Below, piece after piece: positions 1-12,586 of a DNA stretch of 64,000 nucleotides. The number at the start of each line of letters is the position of its first letter. The first letter of the stretch is position 1. The notes under the pieces were generated by a model that worked only from the letters and a program-made list of their open reading frames with translations, searched no databases and had not been told where the DNA came from. Source of the DNA: Glandiceps talaboti (taxonomy: Eukaryota > Hemichordata > Enteropneusta > Spengelidae); assembly GCF_964340395.1 (NCBI RefSeq), contig NC_135560.1:17010098-17074097 (forward strand). The letters run 5' to 3'. Made by a program: the position numbers and the translations under genes.

Positions 1-239
1 CCGAAAAATCAATTTGATCATTTACCCACAGGGGGTACAAAATATTACGAGTAAATTATTTGACCTCACAAAACAACAAACGTTTCAGTTGCAGCTTTAA
101 TGATTACAGAGGCGATAACAACATACATTATAACTGTTGTAGTGCAAGGATTTGATATACGAGTTGTTTTATTTTTATTTTGAAATGCTGTTTTCAAAGA
201 TACTCACATCACAGAACCATACGTTTCTGTGAGTCTTTC

Positions 240-549
240 ACGAAGTCGGCGATCTTTTATGGCAAAGTTTCGATCACATCAAGGGTGCAGATTTACCACT
301 GCGTTTAGAAACGGGGAGGACTGGTCTAGAAACGAACCAGTGGGCGATAGACTTTGTGTATTTTGTGAACAAAATGGTATAGAAAACAAGATTAACTTTA
401 TTTTGAGTTGTAGTCTTTATGATGGCATACGTAATACTTACAGAAAATAACACACAGGAATACTTCACACTGTCAGACAGTGAGAAATTAAAGTACTTGG
501 TGACAAATCGGGTTAGGAATGCAGCAAAATTCACTGAAGCCGCTTGCTA
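240..549 (+). pseudogene. LINE reverse-transcriptase polyprotein, C-terminal relic
   Basis: The plus strand encodes the tail typical of non-LTR retrotransposon ORF2 proteins. It runs from a stretch ending RNEPVGDRLCVFCEQNGIEN through FILSCSLYDGIR, the usual C..C...H/C zinc-like tail. The frame then shifts near position 448 and continues as LSDSEKLKYLVTNRVRNAA to a stop at about 549. No RT core is visible upstream inside the window. The frameshift and short length mark a dead copy. The clade cannot be assigned from so little sequence. Confidence 0.6.
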
Positions 550-699
550 AAGACGGAATTATATCTGACTCAATTTATTTTCACTCATTATCACTAATTA
601 TCAAATTAACGTGTGAAAAAAGTAAAACATAGGAAGGGTTTGTGTATCGGAATCACGTATTATGTTGTTGTTTTTAAATGTTTGCTAAAGTCTAAAATA

Positions 700-1036
700 A
701 TACTTGTTTGGTTCCGGTTACCCTACCCCACCTAGCTTTTCACTGCCGACCCTAAACTTCTTTTTTTTTAAATAATAACATTGCAAAAATTGTGAAGTCT
801 CACGAGAAAAAGTGGATGCGGAAACTGCAATAAACTTTAAAAAGACACTCTAAAAATGTCCTTCCAATCTGTAATGGCTTTACATCTGATAGGATGAAAT
901 AAACGACACAGAGAGCATTTGGAAAACAATGGAAAACCTGAACTAGACACTCACACATGAAAAAAAAAATTTAAAAAAATCTACCTACCCCATCTATTCT
1001 AAAATTGAGTGTAACCGGAACCACGCATTTTTTTAT
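700..1036. mobile_element. TIR-bounded repeat with GGTTCCGGTTAC ends
   Basis: TTGGTTCCGGTTACCC near 709 and TGTAACCGGAACCACGCA near 1010 form an inverted pair about 330 bp apart. Both ends continue into similar sequence (TACCCCACCT on the left, TACCCCATCT on the right). One end of the same family recurs near 8435-8515, again reading GGGTAACCGGAACCAAACA and followed by the same TTTTTTAGGCCTAA tail seen at 1031. This fits a small non-autonomous DNA element. Boundaries are approximate and no target duplication was identified. Confidence 0.45.
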
Positions 1037-1676
1037 TAGGCCTAATGTAATTTCTATGTTGCCTTTTGAATCTATTGAAAGGTTAGTTATGGCATGTAGC
1101 AATAACGTTACTGATGCCTTATGATATGCTATATATGAATAATAATAGTAATCAATAACCTTTGACATTCATTGCAATCTTATTTTTATCATATCAGTTA
1201 TTATAATCACCGTATTACTGTTATCGCAAATTAATGTAACTTACGATAATATATCCTTATCTGATGAATTAGATGGGAATTACTTTAAATAAGTAGTATA
1301 TCTGATTCAATGTGTACATGTTTATCAATTCCATCTGAACTTTGAAGTGATACTAATATATATCAATACATTGGCGACTTCAAAGATGTACTGTACTATG
1401 ATTTATGGCTCTGCTTTCAATGTTATTTGTATAGTACAATAAGATTATAGACGATATCACCGACTCTATTTCGTCCAGCCTTTAACTATCATAAGATGAA
1501 GACATGATTGTACCTGATTTAGTGATTGTGGTAAGTGTAGTTTTCGTTCAGTACATTATATATTTATACTTTAATTGCTCAATTTAGTTTTTTCCCTGGG
1601 CCCATGCACATCTACCTGTAGCTAGTTATGACTAAACCATTGTCGTGACATTTAGTGTATTTGATATGTGCGTTCT

Positions 1677-2160
1677 AATTAGAAGCGTTTGTTAAAATTT
1701 GATGGATTCGACACGATTCAAATAATTAGAAACGTTTGTTAAAATCTCGTGGATTCGACACAATTCAAATATATAATTAGAAACGTTTGTTAAAATCTCG
1801 TGGATTCGACACAATTCAAATATATAATTAGAAACGTTTGTTAAAATCTCGTGGATTCGACACGATTCAAATAATTAGAAACGTTAATTTTGTTAAAATC
1901 TCGTGGATTCTACACAATTCAAATACTTAGAAACGTTTGTTAAAATCTCGTGGATTCGACACAATTCAAATACTTAGAAACGTTTGTTAAAATCTCGTGG
2001 ATTCGACACAATTCAAATACTTAGAAACGTTTGTTAAAATCTCGTGGATTCGACACAATTCAAATAATTAGAAACGTTTGTTAATATCTCGTGGATTCGA
2101 CACAATTCAAATATATAATTAGAAACGTTTGTTAAAATCTCGTGGATTCAACGCAATTCA
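1677..2160. repeat. Minisatellite, 46-52 bp unit, about 10 copies
   Basis: Ten tandem copies of a unit built on GAAACGTTTGTTAAAATCTC followed by GTGGATTCGACACAATTCAA. Units differ mainly in a short ATAT insertion between copies, giving lengths of 46 to 52 bp. The first and last units are the most diverged. No coding capacity is evident. Confidence 0.9.
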
Positions 2161-2952
2161 AGTTTCTCGACTACTTGATTCACCGTGTAAACACATATCA
2201 AGATAAGTCAGTGAGTTGAGGCGAGTCCTTCAAATACCGCCAGTACAGTACAATAGGGCTAAAATCGTCAACACATTTACATAGACAGACTGTTTATGAC
2301 GTTACATATTTTAGTTTGTGAAATGTTTTGCTGGTCAGAAGAAAATGGTTTATTTAAAATAAAATAAAATAAAATAAAGTACTTTTAACGGTCTTTTCCA
2401 ACATACGAGTATTAGTCTCTACATCACATGATTTAGATCACCTTCCAACGAAATGGATCGAGGAAGTGATTGTGAGCAATCAGACGTATACGTAGGTGTA
2501 TATATACACGATGATGTCTGATATATATGATGAGGACATAGGATAAACCAAGGAGTACGTAATATAAATGTTGGAGGGCAGGTCTTTTTTAAAGATGTCA
2601 CATTTTTTATTCAGCTTCCCGCCATAACAAAATCAGCCATAAATAAACCATCTCTCGAAGGAAACAGATGAGTTAAATTTTCGAGGGAAACAGCTACGAT
2701 GGTCAGCTATAAATTGATCAACATTATCACAAAACTTCGCGAGTATCGTGCATGTAGGGGAGGGGGTTCACATCAAGAAGAGTCGTTTATCTGTCCAGTT
2801 CTGATATGTCTGATGGTCATAGTGAAATTCATGTTCGTTCAGTTAGTTGTGATAAACACATTGTCGAATGAACGTACCACATCTCTAGAAATTCATCATC
2901 AAATCTATTCCGATGCTGTAGCTATGATGTTGACAACTTTCATCAAATTTAT

Positions 2953-3068
<116 letters not shown>

Positions 3069-3109
3069 AACTCTCCAGCATTAGCTTATATCCAATCGGA
3101 TTTTATCCG

Positions 3110-3292
3110 ATGTAGATGTCGACTAATCGTTCATTGTTATTTTACATCGGTATTTTTGCTTCAATTGACCTTCGTATTACATATGTTTATGTTTTGGTCC
3201 TGATGACCGCAAAACATAAACATGCAATACGAAGGTCAATTCAAGCAAAAAGACCGATGTAAACTAACAATGAACGATTATCCGACATCTAG
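3110..3292. mobile_element. Foldback (MITE-like) element with ~85-bp arms
   Basis: The left arm (about 3112-3196) and right arm (about 3204-3291) are near-perfect reverse complements. Shared blocks include ATCGTTCATTGTTA, TTTACATCGGT and GAATTGACCTTCGTATT/AATTGACCTTCGTATT, separated by a short loop. There is no coding capacity. Transcribed on either strand, it would fold into a long hairpin. The adjoining (TA)n tract may be the insertion target or a by-product. Confidence 0.8.
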
Positions 3293-4598
3293 ATCAGATT
3301 CGCTTATATCATAGTTACTCAGCTTACGTGTTGCGATGTCTTGACAACTTAGCGCGCCCTCTAACATTCGTTTCGATCTGTGCAACACTGAGTTGCGTTG
3401 GAGAAACCGTAAACACTTGTGTATCCTTTTATTCGAACTATTGTGGTTGAAATAGCATCCATGAAGATTAAAATTCCCTTGAAGATTTCGTTCACGTTTC
3501 TAATTTCGTGGTTTTATAAATCAACCTAATTTGTGTCTCATATAACAAACCCTTGTCACGTACGCGTCTTGTACGTTTACACGTTAATTGGTGTGTTCGT
3601 TACGATACTTAACATTTATTTCAAGTTAAATGTTTGAGGCTTTATTATTTAAGTTATTAAGGGTTACGTTTGGCAGTATTAAAAAGGAGATTTATCTCCT
3701 GTTTTATAGGAGAAGAAATTGATTGTTATTGGTATTTACGAACCAAAGTTTAAAAAGGTCACTTTTGTAAACGAGACGAAACGATAACCTTGTTCCATAC
3801 GACATACTTAACGCACGCTAATTAAATCTACAAAGTTTTCAATATCATGCAAAGAATTCTAAATTTGTTAATGTTTTTTTTTATCGGTAATGTTCCGAAA
3901 TCTATGTAGATTCACAAAACATTTTACATCGCGAAACCATCGATCTATTCATTGTTCTCTGCTATGTGATTAACCTGTGATAGTAGTGATATATGGATTT
4001 TATGCCTTGGAATTTTTTTTTCTCAAAAGTTAATTCGTTTTGACATATCTTTCAATTGCAATTGGTTCATAAATTTGAAAAAGAAGCGTTCAAATATAGT
4101 AAAATTGGATATGGAATTACATCCTATAAGTTACCTTTGATATCTGAATACCCCCCCCCCCCCGCCCATACTCAACTTGCGGTATGTCAAAATCTGTAGT
4201 TAGGTTTACGGTATTGATTACGATCACCGTTTTTGCAGGATTTCAAGCGACGATATATAGACTTATAGTATGTATTGTAAATCAAATGTAGCAGATGTCA
4301 AGGTGTCGGCATTTTATGCAAGTAGTAAACACTTATTATGTTCTTCCTGTCTCAATGACAGGTTGATTGTGTTTTAACCACAATACAAATTCACTTGATA
4401 TTAAGGAAACATCAATTTCTATCAGCAACCCGGAAGAAACGTTAATCTTCATACCATTGTAACAACAGAAACAGGGTTGATGTGGCGTTTCACTGATGGG
4501 ACACACTATAATGTTCACATGGACACAGACACAGACACAGACACAATTTCAAATCCAAAATAATATAAACAGATAAATAATGGACCGTTGTTGCTTGT

Positions 4599-4600
<2 letters not shown>

Positions 4601-4650
<50 letters not shown>
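4601..4650. repeat. (GT)n microsatellite
   Basis: Pure GT run of 50 bp. A short GACACA hexamer run lies just upstream at about 4520-4543. Confidence 0.95.
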
Positions 4651-4651
<1 letters not shown>

Positions 4652-5574
4652 ATTGTTAGTCTGTAATTGACTATCTGTATTTAAAGAACATACGGCGTCC
4701 TGAGAACATTGAAAAGCCGCATCAATTGAGTTTCTGATGTAGTAGGTTTAGACTCTCAATACGGTCTATTTGAATACTGGTTTATATCACATGTGGCTGA
4801 TAGAACCTCGCGACAATACACTACTACCCCACAGAACAAAGACTGCAGTCTCCATGATGAATTTGAAACGAATGCATCTTTTGTAAAAGATCTCGTAGAT
4901 AACACGATACAAAAGAACGGTTGTGCACAGATCGATCGACAGGCTTAAAATTGCACAATAGAACGTATCTGTACAGCTGTATGAATTGTATCGACGATTG
5001 ATCAAATTTAACAGTACTCGTATAGGTTTCCGAAAAACCTGACACACATGCAAGATATACGAGGTTGGAAAAGGTTGGTGTAGTCGTGTGTATATTTGTA
5101 CTCGTTTGATTTTATAGATGTCAGGGGAGATATTGCAAAGTCTGACCACATCACATGTAATATCTGTACATCATTTTTAACTGACTGAATGACATTCACC
5201 AACTGTTACAACATTGTATTCACAGCTTGACTGTACGTACGACTTCTGTACACCTTACATCACCATGGCTGATGTAACATCACTGTGTTTTCCTAACAGT
5301 TTTTCTTTGCATTGTATGTATATCTATACTCCCGGGACCCCACCATTGGATCTTGCGAGAGGTTATTCTTATGATGACCTGTACAACTGTTTAAAGGTCA
5401 TATATGTTACTGCAAATTATTCATCACCACTCTTCACGAATATGGAATCCAGTATCAGAGACATAACGAACCAATGGGAGCATACTACTTCAATAAATGA
5501 ATATTTTTTATTCAAACCACCTGCTAATAATGACTTACAAAATGGATATTTTTTATTGTGGATTATTGTCCATA

Positions 5575-5947
5575 TTAAAGTGGTCATATGGATGACACAT
5601 GGGTATTTATTTTGGAGTTTTAGTTGACAAATTAACTCTACTATGTTTTTTAAACTTTAAAGACTATGTGAAAAACACAAGCTTATACAAAATCCTTGTT
5701 AGTAGAGTCAATAAATAAATGGCACAACATTAAGCAATGTTTACAATTATTTGTTATTGTATGTACAATAACAAACGTTTTACATACTTTTTAGCTTTTA
5801 TAGTAATTCATTGAGTTACAAACACGGACTTGGTCGATGCTATTTCACATTGGGGTTTTAGTAGGAAAAGTGTAACATAGTACATCTGTGTTAAGAATTA
5901 AACATCCAAAGCAAATATCCATTTGTCATCCATATATGACCCTTTAA
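5575..5947. mobile_element. TIR element with TTAAAG...CTTTAA ends
   Basis: The left end reads TTAAAGTGGTCATATGGATG; the right end, reverse-complemented, reads TTAAAGGGTCATATATGGAT and continues GACAAATGGATATTTGCTTTGG against GACACATGGGTATTTATTTTGG. The imperfect terminal inverted repeats extend about 55 bp around a non-coding core. Size about 373 bp, which fits a MITE. The TTAA at each end could be part of the TIR or the target site. Confidence 0.65.
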
Positions 5948-7580
5948 GAACAAATATCCCGATTTCGTTCTGTGTTTCTAGTTAGTAAAATAATTTATTG
6001 ATAGATTGAGAGTGCAAATTGTTACATTTGTATATGAACAATAATGCTACCGTATCATCATAATCATAAAACGTGCAATGAAAGTAAGTACATATTTCCC
6101 TTTAGGATCAGTTAATAATTAATTAACGATGGTTGAAATTTACTGTGTATTCCAGTTTTTTCTTGAATATTAGCTCAATATAGGCTCAACCAAACAAGCA
6201 AATGGTTGATTGAAACACTGCAAGCATATATTTCACCTTAAGTGGCCTAGATACGATCATTGTTGTTATGATTTTTAAATTGGTTCACGTAAATTCTACG
6301 GATTGGGAGCTGCTGTTACATGCCGAGACAATGTAATCTGCGACCTCTCATCTATGTTACTTAAATGTTGTAAATTGACTTTAGTTTAGTTTATTGTTAT
6401 CGTTCGTTCATTATCCGTTGATCTAAATCTTTACAGTTCCACATTCATTCAAGGTACATTAAATGTGGCCATGCTGAAAAGTTTCAGTAACAGTGTAGGT
6501 GTAGATATATGGATGAATGAAACTGGAAAACTATAACAAGTTTTAACGTGAAAAGACAACAAGATGCACTTGTATATATTGGTTGGTGGATTCTACAATA
6601 TATTCATCTACAATAGTAAAATACACAAATATTATTCAACTTTATAAAAAAAATTGCCACAATCTGTATACAATTAAGTAAAAGAAAAAACTGACATTGT
6701 AATCTATTCACATAACACAGCAAAGATGTAGTATTACACGAAAACTCATCAGTGAAATAAAAGATTGAGTAGGGTAAAGTTTCTACAAAGCCTAATGTTA
6801 CTTAGTTATTTCTTTATTATTTCTGATATTTGTGTTTTTGTGATAAACTAGAAGCAAGTTTGGTGATTATACATTTAAAGCTTGTCTAAGCGCTTCATTG
6901 TGAGAAATCAGAGAAGCTACCACGTATATTGTCTACACTGTTTGACACTCACTACGTTTGCAAATCGCAATCGCCGCGATACCGTCTGAATATATATGCT
7001 TACTGACAACGTGTATATAAAGTTGCATGTATTCCCGACAAAAACGTTGTAAAAAAACAACCAACCAATACGTGGAATACACGTATCGCAAACTGGCCCT
7101 TCACGGCAAAGTTTGACTCAATACTTCATTTTAACCACTCGAAATGTGTGAAATTAGTAACAAATTCGAACTTATTAGTTGTCACGAAAACAAATTAAAG
7201 GGACATGGTCTGCAACTTTTGCGTATTTCTTTACATTTTTGTTTCCTTTTTAAAGGTTACTTATATTATACCACTTACTGTAACTTGTCTAAACAGCGGT
7301 TAGTCACTGGCAAACCTGTACGCAATAAACTGCTGTGATACGATATCTGATTAAATGGTACGTTTTTTTAATCGACCCCTGACCCCGTTCAAACCAGTAA
7401 CGTCGATGTTCAAACGCGAGAATTTGACCCGGTCACCTAACGGTTTTGGTTTGAACGCAAATATGCGCATGCCTATTATTAAAATCAGGCACAATTCAAG
7501 TTTGGCACAGAGCGTTTGCGAGTACTGACATATCTTATATTTTAGTACTTGTGGCGAGAGTTTCAGTTCATGTTTGAGAT

Positions 7581-7811
7581 TTATTTTGCCATCGCGAGAC
7601 CTGTGTACGGCCAGTATACAGTATTAAACAGTAAAAATGCAATAGGAAAGAACACTCTGGAGATACGATCAAGTCTAATGGCTATTTCTGGACCTCGTTG
7701 ATGCCGTTGCTGAGATTCCATATCAGCGTCAATGAAGCTCACTTCACCGCCTTTGTTAGTAACGCCTTTGCTGTAGCCAACTTGAGAATTCTTATGGAAC
7801 GACAACTTCAT
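7581..7811 (-). CDS. GlyR-like channel exon 9 (intracellular loop end, M4, stop)
   Basis: Acceptor TCTTCTTTCAG precedes ATGAAGTTG. The exon encodes 76 residues (367-442) and a TAA stop. It carries most of the M3-M4 loop, then the basic RLDRISR segment and M4, FFPIAFLLFNTVYWPYTG, which parallels the KIDKISR-FPMAFLIFN region of vertebrate glycine receptors. Only LAMAK follows M4, so the extracellular tail is very short. The stop codon overlaps an AATAAA. Confidence 0.88.
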   Translation of the reverse strand: MKLSFHKNSQVGYSKGVTNKGGEVSFIDADMESQQRHQRGPEIAIRLDRISRVFFPIAFLLFNTVYWPYTGLAMAK

Positions 7812-9083
7812 CTGAAAGAAGATATTTGTATTTAGTAAAATATTACAGTGATGAACTCGTACAAAGTAAGGATTTAATCTATATGCTAAAACATTGTGTA
7901 ATAGTAGAAATTGACACGTTTCCGGGGAAGATAGGAGGACATTTAAAGAAGTAGTCAGTTTTACAGATTTCGAGAATGATGTTACAGTAACGTTTCGATG
8001 ATTTCTTATGTCACTGGATGTGATAGGAGACATATCAATTAATCCGGTGACATGAACCTGTTGGCGACATTTCTTATTGTGTATCCTTTTTTAGAATAAC
8101 TAGTACCTTAGTAAACGTATGATCAGTATATAAAAGTAACGTGATACACATTTAATAAGGCGTAATAAAAAAAATTGCGTGTTTCCGATTACGCTCAATT
8201 TCAGACTAGCTGGGGGCCGGGGATAGGTAGATTTTTTTCCATATGTGAGTGTCTGTCAGGTAGGTATGTTTTCGGTTGTTTTCCATATAGTTTCTGTGTT
8301 GTCGGTTTCTTCTCATCAGATGTACAGCCATTACAGATTGGAAGAACAGTTGTATATGTCTTTTTAAGTTGATGTCAGTATCCGCATCCACTATTTCTTG
8401 TGAGACTTAACAATTTTCGCGATTTTTCTTTTTCGTGAATACGCCGAAAAAGGGTTAGGATCGGCGTGAAAAAGTAGGTGGGATCGGGTAACCGGAACCA
8501 AACAATTTTTTAGGCCTAAGCAGAAAGCCTGTTTCTTAACGTTTTCAAAAGTATGACTATCTTCACACATGATTGAGAAATCACGAAATCATTAAGGATT
8601 GGAATGGCGAGGGCATGTTGATCGAGTTACTATATGTGCTGAATATGAATGTCTTGTAAGAGTTCTAGAGGACCTGGTGTACATTTCACTTTCAATTTAA
8701 GGATTGGTAGTCATAAAGGACAGATACCCATTATGGTCATTATTCTCGCTAGCCAGAGTACAATCTTTCTGAGTCTGGACGGTGCCGTAAAAGAGGCTGT
8801 GGTTTACGACGATTGGTGATCATGACTACTGTACATGTGTTGCAAAATATAATGGTATAGTCAAGTTTTGACAATATTCATGTGCATTTCATTCTTTACA
8901 TAGAGGTACTTAATCCATACGCAGTGCCCGCATGTCAAGTCACGTGCTCTTTTCATATTATGATGCGCCCCCCCCCCCCTCAGGAGTGGGGTACTCGCAC
9001 AGAAATGCATATGAGTATATGAGCATAAATTATGAAAAAAAGATATTATAGCTGTAAATCAAAGAATATTATTTCACTTATAC
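7812..9083 (-). other. GlyR-like intron 8
   Basis: 1.27 kb, phase 0, GTATAAG donor and TTTCAG acceptor. Near 8435-8515 it contains one end of the GGTTCCGGTTAC repeat family, and at 8967-8979 a poly(C) run. An open frame at 8175-8372 is not supported as an exon. Confidence 0.7.
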
Positions 9084-9191
9084 CTTTTCTCCGGAATCTT
9101 CTGAACGAGTCAGCATAAAATTGACCACCGCATATTGGACAAGAGAAGCAACGACAAACACCAAACAGGCTAACATCCATATGTCCATTGC
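9084..9191 (-). CDS. GlyR-like channel exon 8 (M3)
   Basis: Exactly 36 codons (residues 331-366), phase 0 at both ends. Acceptor TTTAAG precedes GCAATGGACATATGG; donor AAG|GTATAAG. The protein begins AMDIWMLACLVFVVASLV, the M3 helix, and continues QYAVVNF into the start of the intracellular loop. The A-x-DIWM start after the M2-M3 linker is a family hallmark. Confidence 0.92.
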
Positions 9192-9574
9192 CTTAAATAT
9201 GAATACATGATACATCGAGATTTATTGGATCCCGTGACACTACATTAGTAAGAATTTGAGCCATGTATTATTTTAAACAATTTTCACTATTTTAACTTTA
9301 TGGAAGTTTGCAAGTCGTGGACATGTCAATCGTTTTGTCATAGCTATGAGGAACACATTGAATGAGTATTCAAACCAAACGCATTTGACACAAGTGATGA
9401 GTAGTAATCGTTGCTGATAGAGCCGTAGATGTAACTACTAAATTATACTAGCTTTAATTGTGAGAATGGTGTAAATGAATTTTTCCCTGTACGAGTCAAA
9501 AAATCCAAAACATGATGTAGGACAAAGTGATAAATAGCGAAATACAATTATAATTAAATTTGAGTGGTACGTAC

Positions 9575-9804
9575 CGTAACGTAAGACACTTTTGGTAGGG
9601 AGGAGTGCACACTAATTGCCTGGGTAGTAACTGTCAGGATTATTGTCGTGCCCAGCGATACTCTAGCTGGAGCTGCCTTAGGACTTATCCAGAATGATAC
9701 CCACGAAAGAATGACAAGCAGAATTGTCGGAATGTAGTAACTAAGCCAGTAGTAGCCCAATGCTCTTGTGAACTGAAAACGGGCTTCCAGACAGGAAAAT
9801 GTTC
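9575..9804 (-). CDS. GlyR-like channel exon 7 (pre-M1, M1, M2)
   Basis: 230 bp, residues 254-330. It holds the second cysteine of the loop C disulfide (TFSC, C258), LEARFQF, M1 ([17 protein letters not shown]), the PAAR-like AAPAR anion filter, and M2 with serine at 2', threonine at 6', leucine at 9' and histidine at 19'. It ends LPKVSYVT. Acceptor AACATAG|GA, donor ACG|GTACGT. Proline and alanine before the 0' arginine predict chloride permeation; the 2' serine replaces the glycine or alanine usual in vertebrate alpha subunits, a position linked to pore-blocker sensitivity. Confidence 0.94.
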
Positions 9805-9882
9805 CTATGTTGATGCAAAAAATGATGATTTTAGTGTACAATCGTTAAGTTAAGTTTCATAAACAAAGTAAAGCATATAAAG

Positions 9883-10003
9883 CACACACACACATACATA
9901 CATACATACATACATACATACATACATACATACATACATACATACATACATACATACATACATACACACAAACACACACAAACACACACACACACACACA
10001 CAT

Positions 10004-10088
<85 letters not shown>
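9883..10088. repeat. Composite CA / CATA / CA / TA microsatellite
   Basis: A short CA run, then CATA tetranucleotides (about 9893-9964), an interrupted CA run and a pure TA run (10022-10088). The array lies about 80 bp upstream of exon 7 in transcript order. In the RNA of the channel gene the tetranucleotide part reads (UGUA)n. Confidence 0.95.
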
Positions 10089-10089
<1 letters not shown>

Positions 10090-10570
10090 CTGATCAATAT
10101 GATGACAGAAAATAAATTAAATCAAAGTACTTGAAATTAGAAATTAAAAATTAAAATTGTCTTGTATGTAAATATTAGATAAATGCAATAATGTCGGAAT
10201 AATGACCATTACCGTGTTGAAGCAATGTTTGAAATAAATATGTGGCCTGATCATGTAGAGCTCGGATAATACAAGCATTTGATGCGGCCTTTTTATGTCA
10301 CACAGGTGCATATATTTGAAAGTTAGCATAAACTCAAATTGATTGACACTGTCACTGATCAGTAACCAGTAAATAACGACATATATTTCTGCAAGTTCAA
10401 CATGTGTGAATGAAGTAAAATTACATGAACTTGAGATTAAGCAATTACAGCAAACAAACAAACAGCAGACAAAGTCTAGGTTAAGTAGATAGTAGTATAG
10501 GTCAGGCTACTATTTCCTGGTGAATGTTATCATGGGGACAATGTTTGGCGGAAAGGGAATGCTAAATATC

Positions 10571-10635
10571 AAACAGTCCAGGGATTAAAATTTACCTCAG
10601 GCCCGCCTCGTTAAATTTTAATTCCTGGACTGTTT
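10571..10635. repeat. Short inverted repeat, 24-bp arms
   Basis: AAACAGTCCAGGGATTAAAATTTA at 10571-10594 is the reverse complement of 10612-10635 with one mismatch, around a 17-nt GC-richer loop. It could be a mini-foldback element or an RNA hairpin in intron 6. Confidence 0.75.
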
Positions 10636-12451
10636 CATATATAAATCTTGCGGGGAAAAATATGTATCACATCACAGACTCAAGTCGGATTCATTTCGTT
10701 GAAGAATATCTCATCAGATAGTATTTTCAATTAGTTGTACTAGTATTCTCTGCACAAAGATCATTTTTGCTTGCACAACGACACGTTTGCATGCCATCCA
10801 ATAGCGTATTACTGGTAACTAAGCAACACTTACATCGATTTTGACTCACAGAACAAATTAGCCATGCATTCATCAGAGTAAGCGTAACTTTATCGGCGTG
10901 CTGGTATTACACCAGGCGTATCAAAATATATCTCTTGTTACAATAGAAAACTACCAGACTGTTTCAAATTCTCGTCTAAAAGTATCATTTGGTATCACTT
11001 TCATATTAAACCACTATCTCATTTTCGAAGAATAATACCGTTAACGGTTTCAAGATAACGCAGGTAATGCAAAGTCTAGATTAGATGCATAAACATGCAT
11101 GTCTGTCGTCTGCTTGGTTGCATTTGAGAGCCTTGTTCACGGCAAACAAATAATCTATTACTGTAGGTATAGCCAGGAATCCCTCACTTTAGATTGGGGT
11201 CATGGAATCAATTGAGACAGATTACGATAAGGTCGGCTGGTCAAATAGATAACACACTGTTCTAGAAGACCCTAGAATGATCATGGCTATACGTCCTAAC
11301 GATCGACGCCGAAAAACCCGAACATTTTGCTCTCTTTACTCTCAGTATAAGAAATTAAAATAACGATATTCTATAAATTATCTATCAATCTATCAAGTTT
11401 TAGACTGACCTTTCGTAATGTAAAACTTCAAGACATTCGATTTCTGTATGTCCGAGCACTTCTGACTATGTGCTTTGCTATTCACTGTGCGTTTTCCAAA
11501 ATTACATGAAGCCGACCGTGTAATCCCTGGTTATCAGAGATATCTACGAAGATTCGTTCAAGAGTTTGCCAAAGAGCAATGCAATACAAATTAGGAGCAC
11601 TTGAAGATCACCGGTACCGGACAATCTGCCTAGCTTGAAGGTGATGAGACGATAACCGCCAACGATTCACGGTATAATAAGTTAGTTAATCAACAAAAGG
11701 ATTTCTATAGCGTCAACATATAACCCAAGGTTAAGATCTTTTGCACTCTATTGGAAAATCATATGCGAAGTTAAACCACCCTTGAGGAGAGAGGATTTCG
11801 CGATTAAAGAAATCGTCTATTCAGGCAATTTCAGAGTTAATAAGTTATTTGAAGGTGCCATTTTATCACCCAAAATCGTGAATCTTGGTAGCAGTAATCA
11901 GTACGAAGTGTACTTAAAGCAAAAATAAGCCCGATTAGATTTTTCCTTTAACAACAACTTTAAAAGTAAATTTGTCAAATAAATTTGAAGAGCCAGCGAG
12001 ATAACATAGCATAGCACTGATAACACAGACTTTGATCAAATGAATATACACACCAAGAAAAACTCAAGGTATTGCCGAAGATGATTCTTCATTTATTGCC
12101 TATACAGTTACACAATATTTACTCTGAGCCTGAAACGTTTTTCGACATCAGTTAAATTCATAACCAATACAGTGACCCAAATATTCACCTGTAAGTGACC
12201 CAAAACAGAATTCATTGTGTGCATCAACTATCACATAGCTAAACTTCGTACGTGCATATTATTCATCGTTATAATAAATGAGATAGAACAATATTTGATA
12301 TATAGTTTACGCTGCATTTTATGCTAACTACTTCAACAGTAAACGAAAACATTACAACATCTACTGATGGGCAATAATTTCTAGTGAACATCAATTTTGG
12401 TGCAGCACGTGACAATATAGAAGATATGAATAGACGGGGTTTTGGTCATAC

Positions 12452-12586
12452 CTGTATAATAGCTCTTCGTACAATTCAATGTCTCGTTGCGTGTGAGAGA
12501 AAACTGTTGCAGTTGAACACTATCGGGCAGTTGTATTGGTTCCTCCGATTTCCATACAAAGTTCAGTTCATCGACTGTGTAACCAT
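12452..12586 (-). CDS. GlyR-like channel exon 6 (loops B/F/C of ligand-binding domain)
   Basis: 135 bp, residues 209-253. Acceptor CTTTTCAG|AT, donor TATACAG|GTATG. The first two bases complete the tyrosine of ESYGY. It encodes GYTVDELNFVW, a charged stretch, then ETLNCTKSYYT, which supplies C247 of the second disulfide and the loop C aromatics. A potential N-glycosylation sequon (NET) lies just before loop C. Confidence 0.92.

Larger units (their letters stand above)
9805..12451 (-). other. GlyR-like intron 6
   Basis: 2.65 kb, phase 1. It holds the composite CA/CATA/TA microsatellite (9883-10088) close to the acceptor side of exon 7 and a 24-bp-arm hairpin (10571-10635). Otherwise no supported feature. 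Confidence 0.7.

Noticed and set aside
5214-5627. 137-codon plus-strand open frame
   Set aside because: No domain, signal or family resemblance, no splice or promoter context, and its 3' end lies within a foldback element.
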